Shown: positions 9,033 to 17,312 of the stretch, one piece after another
Layout: each line of letters opens with the position of its first letter
How positions within the stretch are numbered: the stretch's first letter is position 1
Assembly: GCA_937898625.1 (NCBI GenBank)
Contig: CALEJF010000040.1
Coordinates: forward strand, 26,277-90,276
DNA: 64,000 bases
Direction: 5' to 3'
Origin: an uncultured Clostridia bacterium
Lineage (GTDB): Bacteria; Bacillota; Clostridia; Oscillospirales; Acutalibacteraceae
The notes under the pieces: model-generated
What the model was told of the DNA's origin: nothing
The model's input: the letters and a program-made list of their open reading frames with translations, nothing else
Databases searched by the model: none
Position numbers and translations under genes: made by a program

Positions 9033-9632
9033 ATGGCATTATCAGAAATTTTAAGTATTTCTGCTACCGGTTTTATTGTCGTTTTAATTATTCTTGTTCT
9101 TCTTGCAGTTATTATTGTTGGCATTTCAAAAGTTATCCGTACTTTTGAAGGTGGTGCGAAAAAAACAGATGATGCAGAAAAAGTAGAAGCTCCTGCTCCT
9201 AAAAAGGAAACAAAACCTGCTCCTGCACCTGTTTCTGCTCCTGTTACAACAGTTGCACCTGCACAGCAAGTTGATGGTCTTATGCTTTATAAAACAGACT
9301 ACAAAACTGCAGCATCAATTATGGCTATTGTAAGTCACGAAAGTGGTATTCCACTTAACAAACTTGCTTTCAGCTCAATCAAACTTGATGACTCTCTTGA
9401 ACTTTATAAAACAGACTATAAAACAGCGGCATCAATTATGGCTATTGTAAGCCATCAAACAGAAATTCCTCTCGAAAGACTTGTTTTTAGGTCAATCAGA
9501 CTTTGCGACACACCTGAACTTTATAAAACAGATGAAGAAACTGCTGCTAAAGTAATGGCAATCACAAGCAAAGAATCAGGAATTCCACTTGACAGACTTG
9601 TATTTAAATCAATTAAACTTATTGAGAAATAA
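9033..9632 (+). CDS. oadG: Oxaloacetate decarboxylase gamma-like subunit with triplicated C-terminal repeat
   Basis: The 199-residue protein has one N-terminal membrane span (about residues 12-33), a Pro/Ala-rich linker (50-78) and three tandem 39-residue repeats (85-123, 124-162, 163-199). Each repeat starts LYKTD and runs through TAASIMAIVS and IPLxxLxFxSIxL. OadG normally anchors the carboxyltransferase to the beta pump; the repeated C-terminal motif resembles the tail often found on clostridial gamma-like subunits, but as one copy. The ribosome site GGAGG lies 7 bp before the ATG, 13 bp after oadA. The family call rests on operon position and topology. Confidence 0.75.
   Translation: MALSEILSISATGFIVVLIILVLLAVIIVGISKVIRTFEGGAKKTDDAEKVEAPAPKKETKPAPAPVSAPVTTVAPAQQVDGLMLYKTDYKTAASIMAIVSHESGIPLNKLAFSSIKLDDSLELYKTDYKTAASIMAIVSHQTEIPLERLVFRSIRLCDTPELYKTDEETAAKVMAITSKESGIPLDRLVFKSIKLIEK
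9285..9629 (+). repeat. Three in-frame 117-bp tandem repeats in oadG
   Basis: Units are 9285-9401, 9402-9518 and 9519-9629. Units 1 and 2 are nearly identical over their first 60 bases, while unit 3 is more diverged. The period is exactly 39 codons with no spacer. Confidence 0.9.
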
Positions 9633-9646
9633 AGGAGAATATCAAA

Positions 9647-10078
9647 ATGAAATATGTAGTTACATTAAACGGAAATGATTACGAAGTTGAAGTAAATGAA
9701 CTTAACGAAGCAGTTGTTACTGCTGTTGTTCCATCTGCAGCTCCTGTTGTAGTTGCTGCTCCTGTTGCACCTGTTGTAGCACCTGTTGCTGCTCCTGCCC
9801 CCACTCCTGTTGTTGAGGCAGCTCCAGCTCCTGCAGCTGCACCTGCTCCTGTTGCAATTGGTGATGGTACAAAAGTTACTGCTCCAATGCCAGGTACTGT
9901 TCTTTCAGTTAACATTTCAAACGGTCAGGCAGTAAATGAAGGCGATGTTCTTTTCATTCTTGAAGCTATGAAGATGGAAAATGAAATCGTTGCTCCTTGT
10001 GCAGGTACTGTTAAGCAAGTTATTGCAACAAAGGGTGCATCAGTTGCTACTGACGAAGTTCTTGCAGTTATCGGCTAA
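9647..10078 (+). CDS. Biotin carboxyl carrier protein of the decarboxylase
   Basis: This is a 143-residue biotin carrier. The first 20 residues form a short strand segment, residues 26-73 are an Ala/Pro/Val-rich flexible linker, and the C-terminal 70 residues are a biotinyl/lipoyl domain with the biotinylation motif EAMKMEN (lysine modified by BirA). The carrier shuttles carboxybiotin from the OadA-type subunit to the membrane OadB-type pump. It is preceded by AAAGGAG and lies 14 bp after the gamma-like gene. A separate carrier is typical of glutaconyl-CoA and methylmalonyl-CoA decarboxylases as well as many clostridial Oad systems. Confidence 0.92.
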   Translation: MKYVVTLNGNDYEVEVNELNEAVVTAVVPSAAPVVVAAPVAPVVAPVAAPAPTPVVEAAPAPAAAPAPVAIGDGTKVTAPMPGTVLSVNISNGQAVNEGDVLFILEAMKMENEIVAPCAGTVKQVIATKGASVATDEVLAVIG

Positions 10079-10091
10079 TTGAGGTGCAATT

Positions 10092-11276
10092 ATGCAGATA
10101 GTAAACGCTCTTGTAGAGCTTTTTAATCAATCTAATTTTGTTAACTTGCCTTGGCAGAACTGGATTATGATTGGTGTTTCATTTGTTCTTCTCTATCTTG
10201 CGATAGTAAAGAAATTTGAGCCATTACTCTTAATCCCTATTGCTTTTGGTATGCTTCTTGTTAACATTTATCCCGAAATTATGGCAGACCCCACTAATAT
10301 GTCATTTGTCGGCGATAACAATCCATATTTAGACCCAAATGCACATTGGTATGATACAGGCGTTTTACGACTTATCTACGCAGGTGTTAAGTCTAGTATC
10401 TTCCCCTGCCTTATCTTTATGGGCGTTGGTGCTATGACTGACTTCGGACCACTCCTTGCAAATCCATCAAGCCTTCTTTTAGGTGCTGCTGCACAATTAG
10501 GTATTTATGTAGCATTTACAATTGCAATGCTTTCAGGTGAATTCACACCCGAAGAAGCTGCTTCTATTGCTATTATAGGTGGTGCTGATGGTCCTACAGC
10601 AATTTTCCTTACAGGAAAACTTGCTCCTCACCTTTTGGGTTCAATCGCAGTTGCCGCATATTCATATATGGCTTTGATTCCACTTATTCAGCCACCAATT
10701 ATGAAATTGCTTACAACTAAAAAGGAAAGAGAAATCAAGATGAATCAGCTTCGTACAGTAAGTAAAGCTGAAAAGATTATCTTCCCAATTGTTGTTACTG
10801 TTATCTGTGTTCTTATTCTTCCTTCAGTTGCTCCTCTTCTTGGTTTCCTTATGCTTGGTAACCTTTTCAAAGAAAGTGGACTTACTGACAGACTTTCAGA
10901 CACAGCACAGAATTCCCTTTGTAATATTGTTACAATCTTGCTTGGCACAACTGTTGGTGCAACAGCAGAAGGTTCAGCATTCCTTAATAAGAAAACACTT
11001 CTTGTTATTGGTATCGGATTGCTCGCTTTTGCATTCTCCACTGCAGGTGGTGTAATCTTTGCAAAGATTATGAATGTTGTAACAAAGGGCAAGGTTAACC
11101 CACTTATCGGTTCAGCAGGTGTATCTGCTGTTCCTATGGCTGCTCGTGTTTCACAGGTTGAGGGTAGAAAATACAATCCTTCAAATTTCCTTTTAATGCA
11201 CGCAATGGGTCCAAATGTTGCAGGTGTTATCGGTTCAGCAGTTGCTGCCGGTTTCTTACTTTCACAATTCGGTTAA
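10092..11276 (+). CDS. oadB: Na+-pumping decarboxylase beta subunit
   Basis: This is a 394-residue membrane protein with about ten spans. It decarboxylates carboxybiotin and couples this to export of Na+. Family signatures are GVGAMTDFGPLLANP and GGADGPTAIFLTGKLAPHLLG; the Asp-containing second motif lies in the ion path. The C-terminal part MHAMGPNVAGVIGSAVAAG is also typical. The beta subunits of oxaloacetate, glutaconyl-CoA and methylmalonyl-CoA decarboxylases are alike, so the substrate is set by the first gene, whose PycB-type sequence points to oxaloacetate. A perfect 12-bp hairpin terminator follows. Confidence 0.92.
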   Translation: MQIVNALVELFNQSNFVNLPWQNWIMIGVSFVLLYLAIVKKFEPLLLIPIAFGMLLVNIYPEIMADPTNMSFVGDNNPYLDPNAHWYDTGVLRLIYAGVKSSIFPCLIFMGVGAMTDFGPLLANPSSLLLGAAAQLGIYVAFTIAMLSGEFTPEEAASIAIIGGADGPTAIFLTGKLAPHLLGSIAVAAYSYMALIPLIQPPIMKLLTTKKEREIKMNQLRTVSKAEKIIFPIVVTVICVLILPSVAPLLGFLMLGNLFKESGLTDRLSDTAQNSLCNIVTILLGTTVGATAEGSAFLNKKTLLVIGIGLLAFAFSTAGGVIFAKIMNVVTKGKVNPLIGSAGVSAVPMAARVSQVEGRKYNPSNFLLMHAMGPNVAGVIGSAVAAGFLLSQFG

Positions 11277-11297
11277 TTCCAAACACACAAATATATA

Positions 11298-11330
11298 ATG
11301 CCGTAGTCAAAATGACTACGGCATATTTTT
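11298..11330. terminator. Bidirectional terminator between oadB and sfsA
   Basis: Perfect 12-bp arms (11298-11309 and 11313-11324) enclose a 3-base loop, followed by five T. It serves convergent genes. Confidence 0.9.
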
Positions 11331-12003
11331 ATATCTTTATGAGAACCGGTTTTCTGATTTTAATTGTATCGGGAGTTACTGCACAATCAAATGCTAATGG
11401 AACAACTTCGCCTTTTCTTGCCTCTTTTAGTGTATCCGCGAATTGAGGATGAGTTATTCTGTTGGGTTCAAAATATTTCACATCGGACATCTGAATAACG
11501 AACAGCACATAGGCTTTATATCCCTCTGTAACGGCTTTTTGTAGTTCTTTAAGGTGTTTAACTCCCCTTTCAGTTGGTGCATCAGGAAAACTCACTACAC
11601 CATCATTTTCGAGAGTTACGCCTTTGACCTCAACGAATATCTTTTCACATTCCGTTTCAATATAGAAATCAAGTCGTGAATTACCATATTTATATTCGGG
11701 TTTTATGAATTTAACACCTTCAAAAAGTGTTGGAAGAAACTCAAAAGCAACCTTGTTAACCACTTGACTATCAATATTTATTAATCTATCGTTCTTTTGG
11801 ACAGCAATAAGGTCATATTTAGTTTTTCTGTTTGGGTTGGAACTTTTCTCAAGATAAACAGTAACGCCTTTTACAAGCAATTCTCGGCATCTTCCGGTAT
11901 TTTTTACATGACAGATTTCTTTATTCCCATTAATTTCGCAAATTGCAATAAATCGGTTAGGTCTGTCTATAAATGTTCCTTTTATTATATTTTCGTATTT
12001 CAT
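11329..12003 (-). CDS. sfsA: SfsA family protein (DNA/RNA nuclease SfsA)
   Basis: The 224-residue product is full length for SfsA, named for stimulating sugar fermentation in E. coli and carrying an OB-like N-terminus plus a PD-(D/E)XK-like domain. Diagnostic blocks are NTGRCRELLVKG, the nuclease-like SRLDFYIE followed by KIFVEVKGVTL, and FPDAPTERGVKHLKEL. No strong ribosome site is visible before the ATG. It follows the sugar symporter in the same direction with an intrinsic terminator between them, so it is probably transcribed separately or by readthrough. Confidence 0.92.
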   Translation of the reverse strand: MKYENIIKGTFIDRPNRFIAICEINGNKEICHVKNTGRCRELLVKGVTVYLEKSSNPNRKTKYDLIAVQKNDRLINIDSQVVNKVAFEFLPTLFEGVKFIKPEYKYGNSRLDFYIETECEKIFVEVKGVTLENDGVVSFPDAPTERGVKHLKELQKAVTEGYKAYVLFVIQMSDVKYFEPNRITHPQFADTLKEARKGEVVPLAFDCAVTPDTIKIRKPVLIKI

Positions 12004-12011
12004 ATAACACC

Positions 12012-12043
12012 AAAAAAGAACGGTGATAGTTTCCTACCACCGT
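12012..12043 (-). terminator. Intrinsic terminator of the GPH symporter
   Basis: ACGGTG (12020-12025) pairs with CACCGT (12038-12043) with an extended imperfect stem. Read on the minus strand it is followed by a run of T (A-run at 12012-12017). Confidence 0.75.
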
Positions 12044-12066
12044 CCTTAATTATTTAATAAATAGAA

Positions 12067-13626
12067 TTACTTAGTAACTTTTCTTGCTTCGATTTCTTTA
12101 ACCATCTGTGCTTGTTTCTTCTCTGTAATTGTGTAGAAGAACATTGGAACAGCACAAGCAAACATACTGATAACACCTGAAAGAACAAGCATCTTCCAAA
12201 GTGTTTGTGCACCTTCTGCAGAAATATAACCTGTTTCAGCATTGATACCAGCTGCTGCGAAAGAAATAACACCGATAAAAGCACCAACTGCCATACCAAT
12301 CTTGTTAATAAGAGTCTGCATTGCAAAGCAGATACCCTCACCACGTTCACCTGTTTTCCATTCAAGATAATCAACAGTATCACCAATCATAGCATAAGTG
12401 ATAATATTGTTAACACCCTGTGGAATACCAAGGAGAACAAGAGCAATAGCTGCAATAACAAGTTTCCATGTTGCATCATATCCAACAAAATACATAACAG
12501 CCATTACAACACCACCAAAGAGGTGAACCATAATGTATGCCCATTTCTTTGTGAATTTCTTTGACATCCACGGAACAAGGAGTGATGCTACAAGACCGCC
12601 CGGAACAACAAGAAGAGTAATCAAGCTGTACATACCTTCATTTTGAAGAACATACTTTGCAAAGTAAAGACCGCCTGTGTATGTATAAACCATTCTTGCG
12701 CCGCCAAGAATACCTGAAAGAACAATAAGAAGAAGTTCTTTATTCTTGAAGAGAAGTTTCATATTGTGGCCAAAGCTTGGTGGGTTATCATCAGCTGTAA
12801 AGCGTTCTTTAGTATGTTTAAAGCCATAGAAGAACATTGGAATTGCAGCAACAACAAGAACTACTGCTGCAATAAAATATGTCCATTTAAGAGTGTCAGC
12901 ATTTGCAACTTCCTGACCTGCAATAACAGTACCGACAAAGTTCTCTGCTGTTTCAGCATCTACTCCCTTATCAGCCATAATTTGTGCTATACCTGCTTCT
13001 GTGTCAGGATATTTGTACTTAGCTGTAACAGCACCTGTGATAATAGGAACAAATACAGTAACGATACCTGCACCCAATGTGCAAAGAAGACGAGTAACTG
13101 TAAGAAGATTACCACGAACAACCGTATCGTTTGTCATACAAGTTGAAAGTCCCCAATAAGGAACATCAGCAACTGTGTATACAACTGACCAAATAACATA
13201 AATGATAGCAATAATAATGAATGTTGATGTTGCTTTAGCCTGGAATACAGGTAAGAAACAAGCAATTGTCATAATTGCAATTGGAATAGCCATCCATTTA
13301 AGATAAGGACGACATTTACCCCACTTTGTTCTTGTCTTATCAACAATTGAACCCATAATTGGGTCATTGAAAGCGTCAAAAATACGAGTACCAAGCATCA
13401 AATAAGCAACTGCCATTGAACCTGTAAGAGTACCGATTGTAACACCTTCTGCACCAAAGAGAAGTGCATCTGTCAAGAAGATTGTAAGGTATGAACCGAT
13501 GATTGTGCAAATAAAGTTCTGGCCAAAACCTGCGATACCATAAGCAAGTGCTTCTTTTGGCTGAAGACTGCCCGGCTCATTAGGATTTGTGCCATAAACC
13601 TTATGCAAAAGGTCATTGATTTTCAT
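12067..13626 (-). CDS. GPH/MFS sugar:cation symporter
   Basis: This is a 519-residue, roughly 12-span transporter of the glycoside-pentoside-hexuronide:cation symporter family. Signatures include GTRIFDAFNDPIMGSIVDKTRTKWGKCRPYLKW near residues 77-110, the family's hallmark loop. Between spans 6 and 7 there is a family-like insertion with VDAETAENFVG. ATG 13626 has an AGAGGGA ribosome site, while a longer frame from 13668 has none. It likely imports a plant-derived oligosaccharide or glycoside with Na+ or H+; the substrate cannot be read from sequence. No glycosidase is adjacent. Confidence 0.88.
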   Translation of the reverse strand: MKINDLLHKVYGTNPNEPGSLQPKEALAYGIAGFGQNFICTIIGSYLTIFLTDALLFGAEGVTIGTLTGSMAVAYLMLGTRIFDAFNDPIMGSIVDKTRTKWGKCRPYLKWMAIPIAIMTIACFLPVFQAKATSTFIIIAIIYVIWSVVYTVADVPYWGLSTCMTNDTVVRGNLLTVTRLLCTLGAGIVTVFVPIITGAVTAKYKYPDTEAGIAQIMADKGVDAETAENFVGTVIAGQEVANADTLKWTYFIAAVVLVVAAIPMFFYGFKHTKERFTADDNPPSFGHNMKLLFKNKELLLIVLSGILGGARMVYTYTGGLYFAKYVLQNEGMYSLITLLVVPGGLVASLLVPWMSKKFTKKWAYIMVHLFGGVVMAVMYFVGYDATWKLVIAAIALVLLGIPQGVNNIITYAMIGDTVDYLEWKTGERGEGICFAMQTLINKIGMAVGAFIGVISFAAAGINAETGYISAEGAQTLWKMLVLSGVISMFACAVPMFFYTITEKKQAQMVKEIEARKVTK

Positions 13627-13714
13627 AAAATCCCTCTTTCTAAATATAATACTGAGATTATAACACAATACATTGTTTATTTCAATGATATTTTAACAAA
13701 AAATGAACATAAAA

Positions 13715-13740
13715 TACTCCCTTGAAAAAACAAGGGAGTA
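13715..13740 (-). terminator. Intrinsic terminator of the M28 peptidase gene
   Basis: Perfect 10-bp arms TACTCCCTTG and CAAGGGAGTA (13715-13724, 13731-13740) enclose a six-base loop, in the gap between the peptidase stop and the symporter promoter. Confidence 0.8.
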
Positions 13741-13750
13741 AAAAAACAAA

Positions 13751-14965
13751 TTACTGTTTTGCGCCGTTATCAAACATTTCAAGCACCTTAACACTTGCTG
13801 CGAAACAATCTGCAAGACAGTCTTTATTAAGTTTTGCAGGAGTATCAAGTCTTGTATGATAGAAATCAGGGAGCGCGTGATTAAGAGCAGTGATACCTGT
13901 TGAACGCATACCTGCCTGAGCAAATGCTGCTGAGTCAGTTGCACCGCCAAGTGGAGGTACAACGCCCTTACCACATTTAATACCAAGTTCTTCACAAGCT
14001 TCAACATACAAGTCTGAAACATCTTTATCGGCTTTTACTGTGGCATTAAGGTCACGGTAGTTTGCCTGCATATATTCAGGCTGTGTGATTGTGTCGTAAG
14101 AATAAACAAATGTTGGAACATCATTAAACTCATGAGCATGAGCCTCACACCATGCTTTTGCACCACGAAGACCTGCTTCTTCAGAACCTGTAAGAACAAC
14201 ACCGATTTCTGTGTTTTCAAACTCAATGCCTTCTTCTTTAAGTGCTTTAAGAATTGCGATACCGATATAGCAACCTGAAAGGTTATCGTTAGCACCGTCA
14301 ACTACTCTCTTTTTGTTCCACATAAAATAAAGTCCAAACCAGAAAGGAACAAATACAAGACCAATAAGACCAAGTCTGTTTGCAAGAGCAGGGTCAACAC
14401 CTGCAAGTTTTGCAATAGAAATACCAACCATATAAAGAGCACCGACAATGCAAACTGCCATGTGAATATCAAATCCAAGATATGTAAACTTGTATTTGAA
14501 TGGCCATTCCCAAGCAGCATCAGGGTGACCGTTGAAGATGATTCTTCTCTTTACTTCACCTGTTGGCTTTTTAAATCCTGCAGCATTGTGTCCTGTTAAT
14601 TCCTTAAAGCACTTATCGAGAGTTTTCTTATAAAGTCCAAACTGCAAAACGCAGAGTGTAAGTCCGATTACAATAAATGCAATAGCAAGTGCAGGTAAAA
14701 AGAAATATGATACAAGTGCCAAGAAACAACAAGTGATTGTGAAATAAATCCAGCCATAGAATGAATCAGGGTTTTCTTTAAATTCGTCAACATAAACAGT
14801 GTCACAACCTAATTCTTTCAACTGCTCTGCCATATAATCGCATGCCTGATGTTCACCTTTTGAACCAGGTGCTCTTTTTTCAAACTTGTTGCAAATATGA
14901 GTGATTTCATCAACCATAAATTGAGCAGCTTCATTCTTTTTCTCAATAATCTTCTTTAAATCCAT
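13751..14965 (-). CDS. M28-family aminopeptidase with internal membrane segments
   Basis: The 404-residue protein combines an M28 zinc peptidase fold with about four membrane spans. Peptidase blocks are NGHPDAAWEW (His147 and Asp149 region), DGANDNLSG (Asp225-Asp227 region), GSEEAGLRG (Glu262/263), SYDT, and a late GGATDSAAF with NHALPDFYHTRLDT. Hydrophobic segments at about 70-110 (two spans), 166-184 and 199-215 interrupt the fold before and after the first metal ligands. It has no signal peptide and probably sits in the cytoplasmic membrane. ATG 14965 has a GGAAGGGGA site. Confidence 0.8.
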   Translation of the reverse strand: MDLKKIIEKKNEAAQFMVDEITHICNKFEKRAPGSKGEHQACDYMAEQLKELGCDTVYVDEFKENPDSFYGWIYFTITCCFLALVSYFFLPALAIAFIVIGLTLCVLQFGLYKKTLDKCFKELTGHNAAGFKKPTGEVKRRIIFNGHPDAAWEWPFKYKFTYLGFDIHMAVCIVGALYMVGISIAKLAGVDPALANRLGLIGLVFVPFWFGLYFMWNKKRVVDGANDNLSGCYIGIAILKALKEEGIEFENTEIGVVLTGSEEAGLRGAKAWCEAHAHEFNDVPTFVYSYDTITQPEYMQANYRDLNATVKADKDVSDLYVEACEELGIKCGKGVVPPLGGATDSAAFAQAGMRSTGITALNHALPDFYHTRLDTPAKLNKDCLADCFAASVKVLEMFDNGAKQ

Positions 14966-15086
14966 AAAGATTCCCCTTCCAAAATTTATAAAAACATTTT
15001 ATCACAGTATATCTTAAAATGCAATATTAAAAGGTTGTACACTTGCAAGAAATTTTTTATTACATAATGGAAACTTTTTCAATGGT

Positions 15087-15246
15087 GCATCGCCGTTGGC
15101 GATATGATGTTATAAATTTATAATGATGTTGCTCCTGTTAGTCGCAATTGTGCGATATTTGCCTAAAACTTTAGCAAAGCGACATCATTCACGAAGTGAA
15201 CAACATTAGTGAAACTACATCATTTACCAAAGGCAAACATCATTGA
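15087..15246. repeat. Palindrome-rich intergenic repeat element
   Basis: The stretch is built from short palindromes separated by copies of CATCATT/AATGATG: CGCCGTTGGCG, ATGATGTTATAAATTTATAATGATG as inverted arms, GTCGCAATTGTGCGAT, TTCACGAAGTGAA and a partial ACCAAAGGCAA. No open frame spans it. It resembles the small palindromic repeats scattered in clostridial genomes. It lies between the peptidase gene's upstream region and the tRNA terminator, in the otherwise gene-free 14,966-15,278 gap. Confidence 0.6.
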
Positions 15247-15277
15247 AAAACCCACTTGCGAAAGCAAGTGGGTTTTT
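15246..15277 (-). terminator. tRNA-Leu terminator
   Basis: A perfect 14-bp stem (15246-15259, 15264-15277) with a GAAA/TTTC loop, A/T tracts at both ends, lies 2 bp past the tRNA CCA end. It is symmetric and could act in both directions. Confidence 0.9.
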
Positions 15278-15278
15278 C

Positions 15279-15365
15279 TGGTGCCGGTGACCGGGGTCGA
15301 ACCGGTACGGTATCGCTACCACTGGATTTTGAGTCCAGCACGTCTGCCAATTCCATCACACCGGC
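15279..15365 (-). tRNA. tRNA-Leu (anticodon CAA)
   Basis: An 87-nt class II tRNA, including encoded CCA. The acceptor arms GCCGGTG and CACCGGC pair perfectly, the D region contains GGAATTGGCAGACG as in bacterial tRNA-Leu, the anticodon loop CTCAAAA gives CAA, and a long variable arm and GGTTCGACCCC T-arm follow. It decodes UUG leucine codons. Confidence 0.96.
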
Positions 15366-15429
15366 AATTATATGACCTTGATATTATATGAAATTCGCTG
15401 ATAAAAGTCAAGAGAAAAAGTAACTTTTT

Positions 15430-16161
15430 TTAAAACAAACCTCTCCATTTTTCGCTTCTGCGAAATGAAAAAAAGTCATCACCGTTACCAATGATAATAT
15501 GGTCACCAAGTTTCATTCCCAACGACTTTAACAACTCTATGGTATTCATTGTTGCATTTACATCGGACCTTGACGGTGCTACAACACCTGAAGGATGATT
15601 ATGTACCAATATGAGATTTGCTGCATTTAACTTGTACGCCAGTTCAACAATCTTTCTGTTATTGATTGGTGTAGCATTAATCGTTCCTGAACTGATTTGT
15701 TCAAACCCTAAAATCTTGCAATTTGAATCAAGGCAGAGAAGATATAACTGTTCCTCAGAAACACCTTTAAAGTATTTAGATGAATATCTTGCAACGGCTT
15801 CGCAGTTATCTAAAATGTCACCCTCAAGATTTATTTTATCAACCTCATATTTTTTGAATAACTCGGGAACAAGTTTAATAAGCGTTGCACTTTTCTCGCC
15901 TATACCTTTTACACTTACAAGTTCTTCAAAACTTGCATCAAAAACTGCTGAAAGTGACCCAAATCTATCAATAAGTTCGTGAGCTTCCTCGTTTGTATCT
16001 TTCATTGGAATACTAAAAAACAAAAGCAATTCAAGAACATTGTGTGGTTGAAAATTATCAAGACCTTCTTTTAAAAATCGTTGTCTTAATCTTTCTCTGT
16101 GACCTTCGTGAATATTCTTTTTTTCATCTTTATCCTTTAAATCGCGATTTTTTATCGCCAT
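15430..16161 (-). CDS. radC: RadC/JAB-domain protein
   Basis: The 243-residue product is typical RadC. An N-terminal helix-hairpin-helix region (FEELVSVKGIGEKSATLI, about residues 77-96) precedes a JAMM/MPN domain with the metal motif HNHPSGVVAPSRSD near residues 186-199. The name suggests DNA repair, but the cellular role is unsettled and many RadC proteins are linked to mobile DNA or recombination. It starts one base after the stop of the membrane-protein gene upstream, so four genes (DUF5685, J-protein, membrane protein, radC) form a tight operon. Confidence 0.92.
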   Translation of the reverse strand: MAIKNRDLKDKDEKKNIHEGHRERLRQRFLKEGLDNFQPHNVLELLLFFSIPMKDTNEEAHELIDRFGSLSAVFDASFEELVSVKGIGEKSATLIKLVPELFKKYEVDKINLEGDILDNCEAVARYSSKYFKGVSEEQLYLLCLDSNCKILGFEQISSGTINATPINNRKIVELAYKLNAANLILVHNHPSGVVAPSRSDVNATMNTIELLKSLGMKLGDHIIIGNGDDFFSFRRSEKWRGLF

Positions 16162-16162
16162 C

Positions 16163-16708
16163 CTATTTGAACACCCTTTTTATATATTTTTGCCATCTAT
16201 AAAGGTAAATTGTTACCAATCTTGTCAGCATAATATCGTACAGCACAAACAGTACATTACCTGCACATAGTAACAATGGCATAGCAAATTCACCAAAACC
16301 CTCTAAATCATCAAAAGTTATCATAAAAATTTTGGAAACCACAAAATATGCAACCACCATTGAGATATTGAATATAATATATTTTATTACCCAACTGATA
16401 ATTTTACTTTTGCTTTTTTCGATAAAACTCTTAATAATAGGATAATACCCAAAAAATACAATATACATTATTGCCGCTTCTTTATTACCCAATAAAAGCA
16501 TTGAAATTATTGAAATTGCAAGATATTCAAGCCCTGCAAAGCCCGGTCCGAATTCTATAACAAGCACCATAAGGAATGCACCTGTTATCATTGGAATTGC
16601 ATATACAAGACTTGTTGTAACACCTGCAACAAGCATCAGCAATAAGGATAATGCCGCGATTACACCGCCAAGGGCTACCTTGAACGAAAGTTTTTTTCTA
16701 TTATTCAT
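16163..16708 (-). CDS. Unassigned integral membrane protein
   Basis: This is a 181-residue protein with five or six hydrophobic spans, beginning KLSFKVALGGVIAALSLLLMLVAG. That opening resembles the N-terminal helix of ECF-transporter substrate-binding (S) components and their relatives, but no vitamin-specific motif is seen. It is flanked within 2 bp on both sides by the J-protein gene and radC, so it is co-transcribed with them. Function is unknown; an S-component-like or scaffold role is possible. Confidence 0.65.
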   Translation of the reverse strand: MNNRKKLSFKVALGGVIAALSLLLMLVAGVTTSLVYAIPMITGAFLMVLVIEFGPGFAGLEYLAISIISMLLLGNKEAAIMYIVFFGYYPIIKSFIEKSKSKIISWVIKYIIFNISMVVAYFVVSKIFMITFDDLEGFGEFAMPLLLCAGNVLFVLYDIMLTRLVTIYLYRWQKYIKRVFK

Positions 16709-16709
16709 A

Positions 16710-17312
16710 TTAACAACACGGAATCAAATCCCCACCACAACACTCACAACAACAATCTGCGCAAATTAAAGTTGAACAGATATCGCATACACCTGTATCG
16801 GAGCCTTTACTTGATGTTCTGTATCCGCCGTTTGCATTATTCTTCATAGCATTATACGCATTTGCATATTCAAAATTATTTGGTTCCATTGAAGACGCAG
16901 TTTTAAAGTGAGCTAATGCCTCATTAAGCCATCCCCTGCGTTGAAAAATAATACCTTTAAGATAATGCCACTCAGCAGTTTGCATTTGAGGAGGAACACC
17001 ATTTAAAATAGTTTCTGCATCATCTATTCTACCTGTATTTATACAATTACGGACATCTGCATACTGTGTGTTACCATAATAATTCTGATTATTGGCATTA
17101 TTATTCGGTGCATAAGCAGATGTTCCGCGGATTTCGTTTAGAATATAGTCATAAGCAGAATCAAGTTCTCTCATTTTTTCTGTTCTTTCAAAATCAGGAA
17201 GGTTTGCCTGATTAATTTCTCCTGCTATTCTTCTATATGCATCCATAATCTCTTTTTCTGTTGCATTTCTGCTGACACCAAGAAAATCGTAAGGATTATT
17301 CACACTTTTCAC
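16710..17312 (-). CDS. J-domain protein lacking HPD, with Cys-rich tail
   Basis: The 200-residue protein starts with a J-domain-like segment (NPYDFLGVSRNATEKEIMDAYRRIA, residues 6-30). The HPD tripeptide that stimulates DnaK ATPase is absent: the place where it should be reads EINQANLPDF. An Asn-rich linker and a TPR-like segment (about 95-155) follow. The last 25 residues are Cys-rich (VCDICSTLICADCCCECCGG), likely binding metal. It overlaps the DUF5685 gene by 17 bp. Paired J-like and DUF5685 genes suggest a joint function, but none is established. Confidence 0.78.
   Translation of the reverse strand: MKSVNNPYDFLGVSRNATEKEIMDAYRRIAGEINQANLPDFERTEKMRELDSAYDYILNEIRGTSAYAPNNNANNQNYYGNTQYADVRNCINTGRIDDAETILNGVPPQMQTAEWHYLKGIIFQRRGWLNEALAHFKTASSMEPNNFEYANAYNAMKNNANGGYRTSSKGSDTGVCDICSTLICADCCCECCGGDLIPCC

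Noticed and set aside
9679..9915. A minus-strand Ala/Thr/Gly-rich frame inside the biotin carrier gene.
   Set aside because: It is the antisense of the Ala/Pro linker, a known source of spurious open frames.
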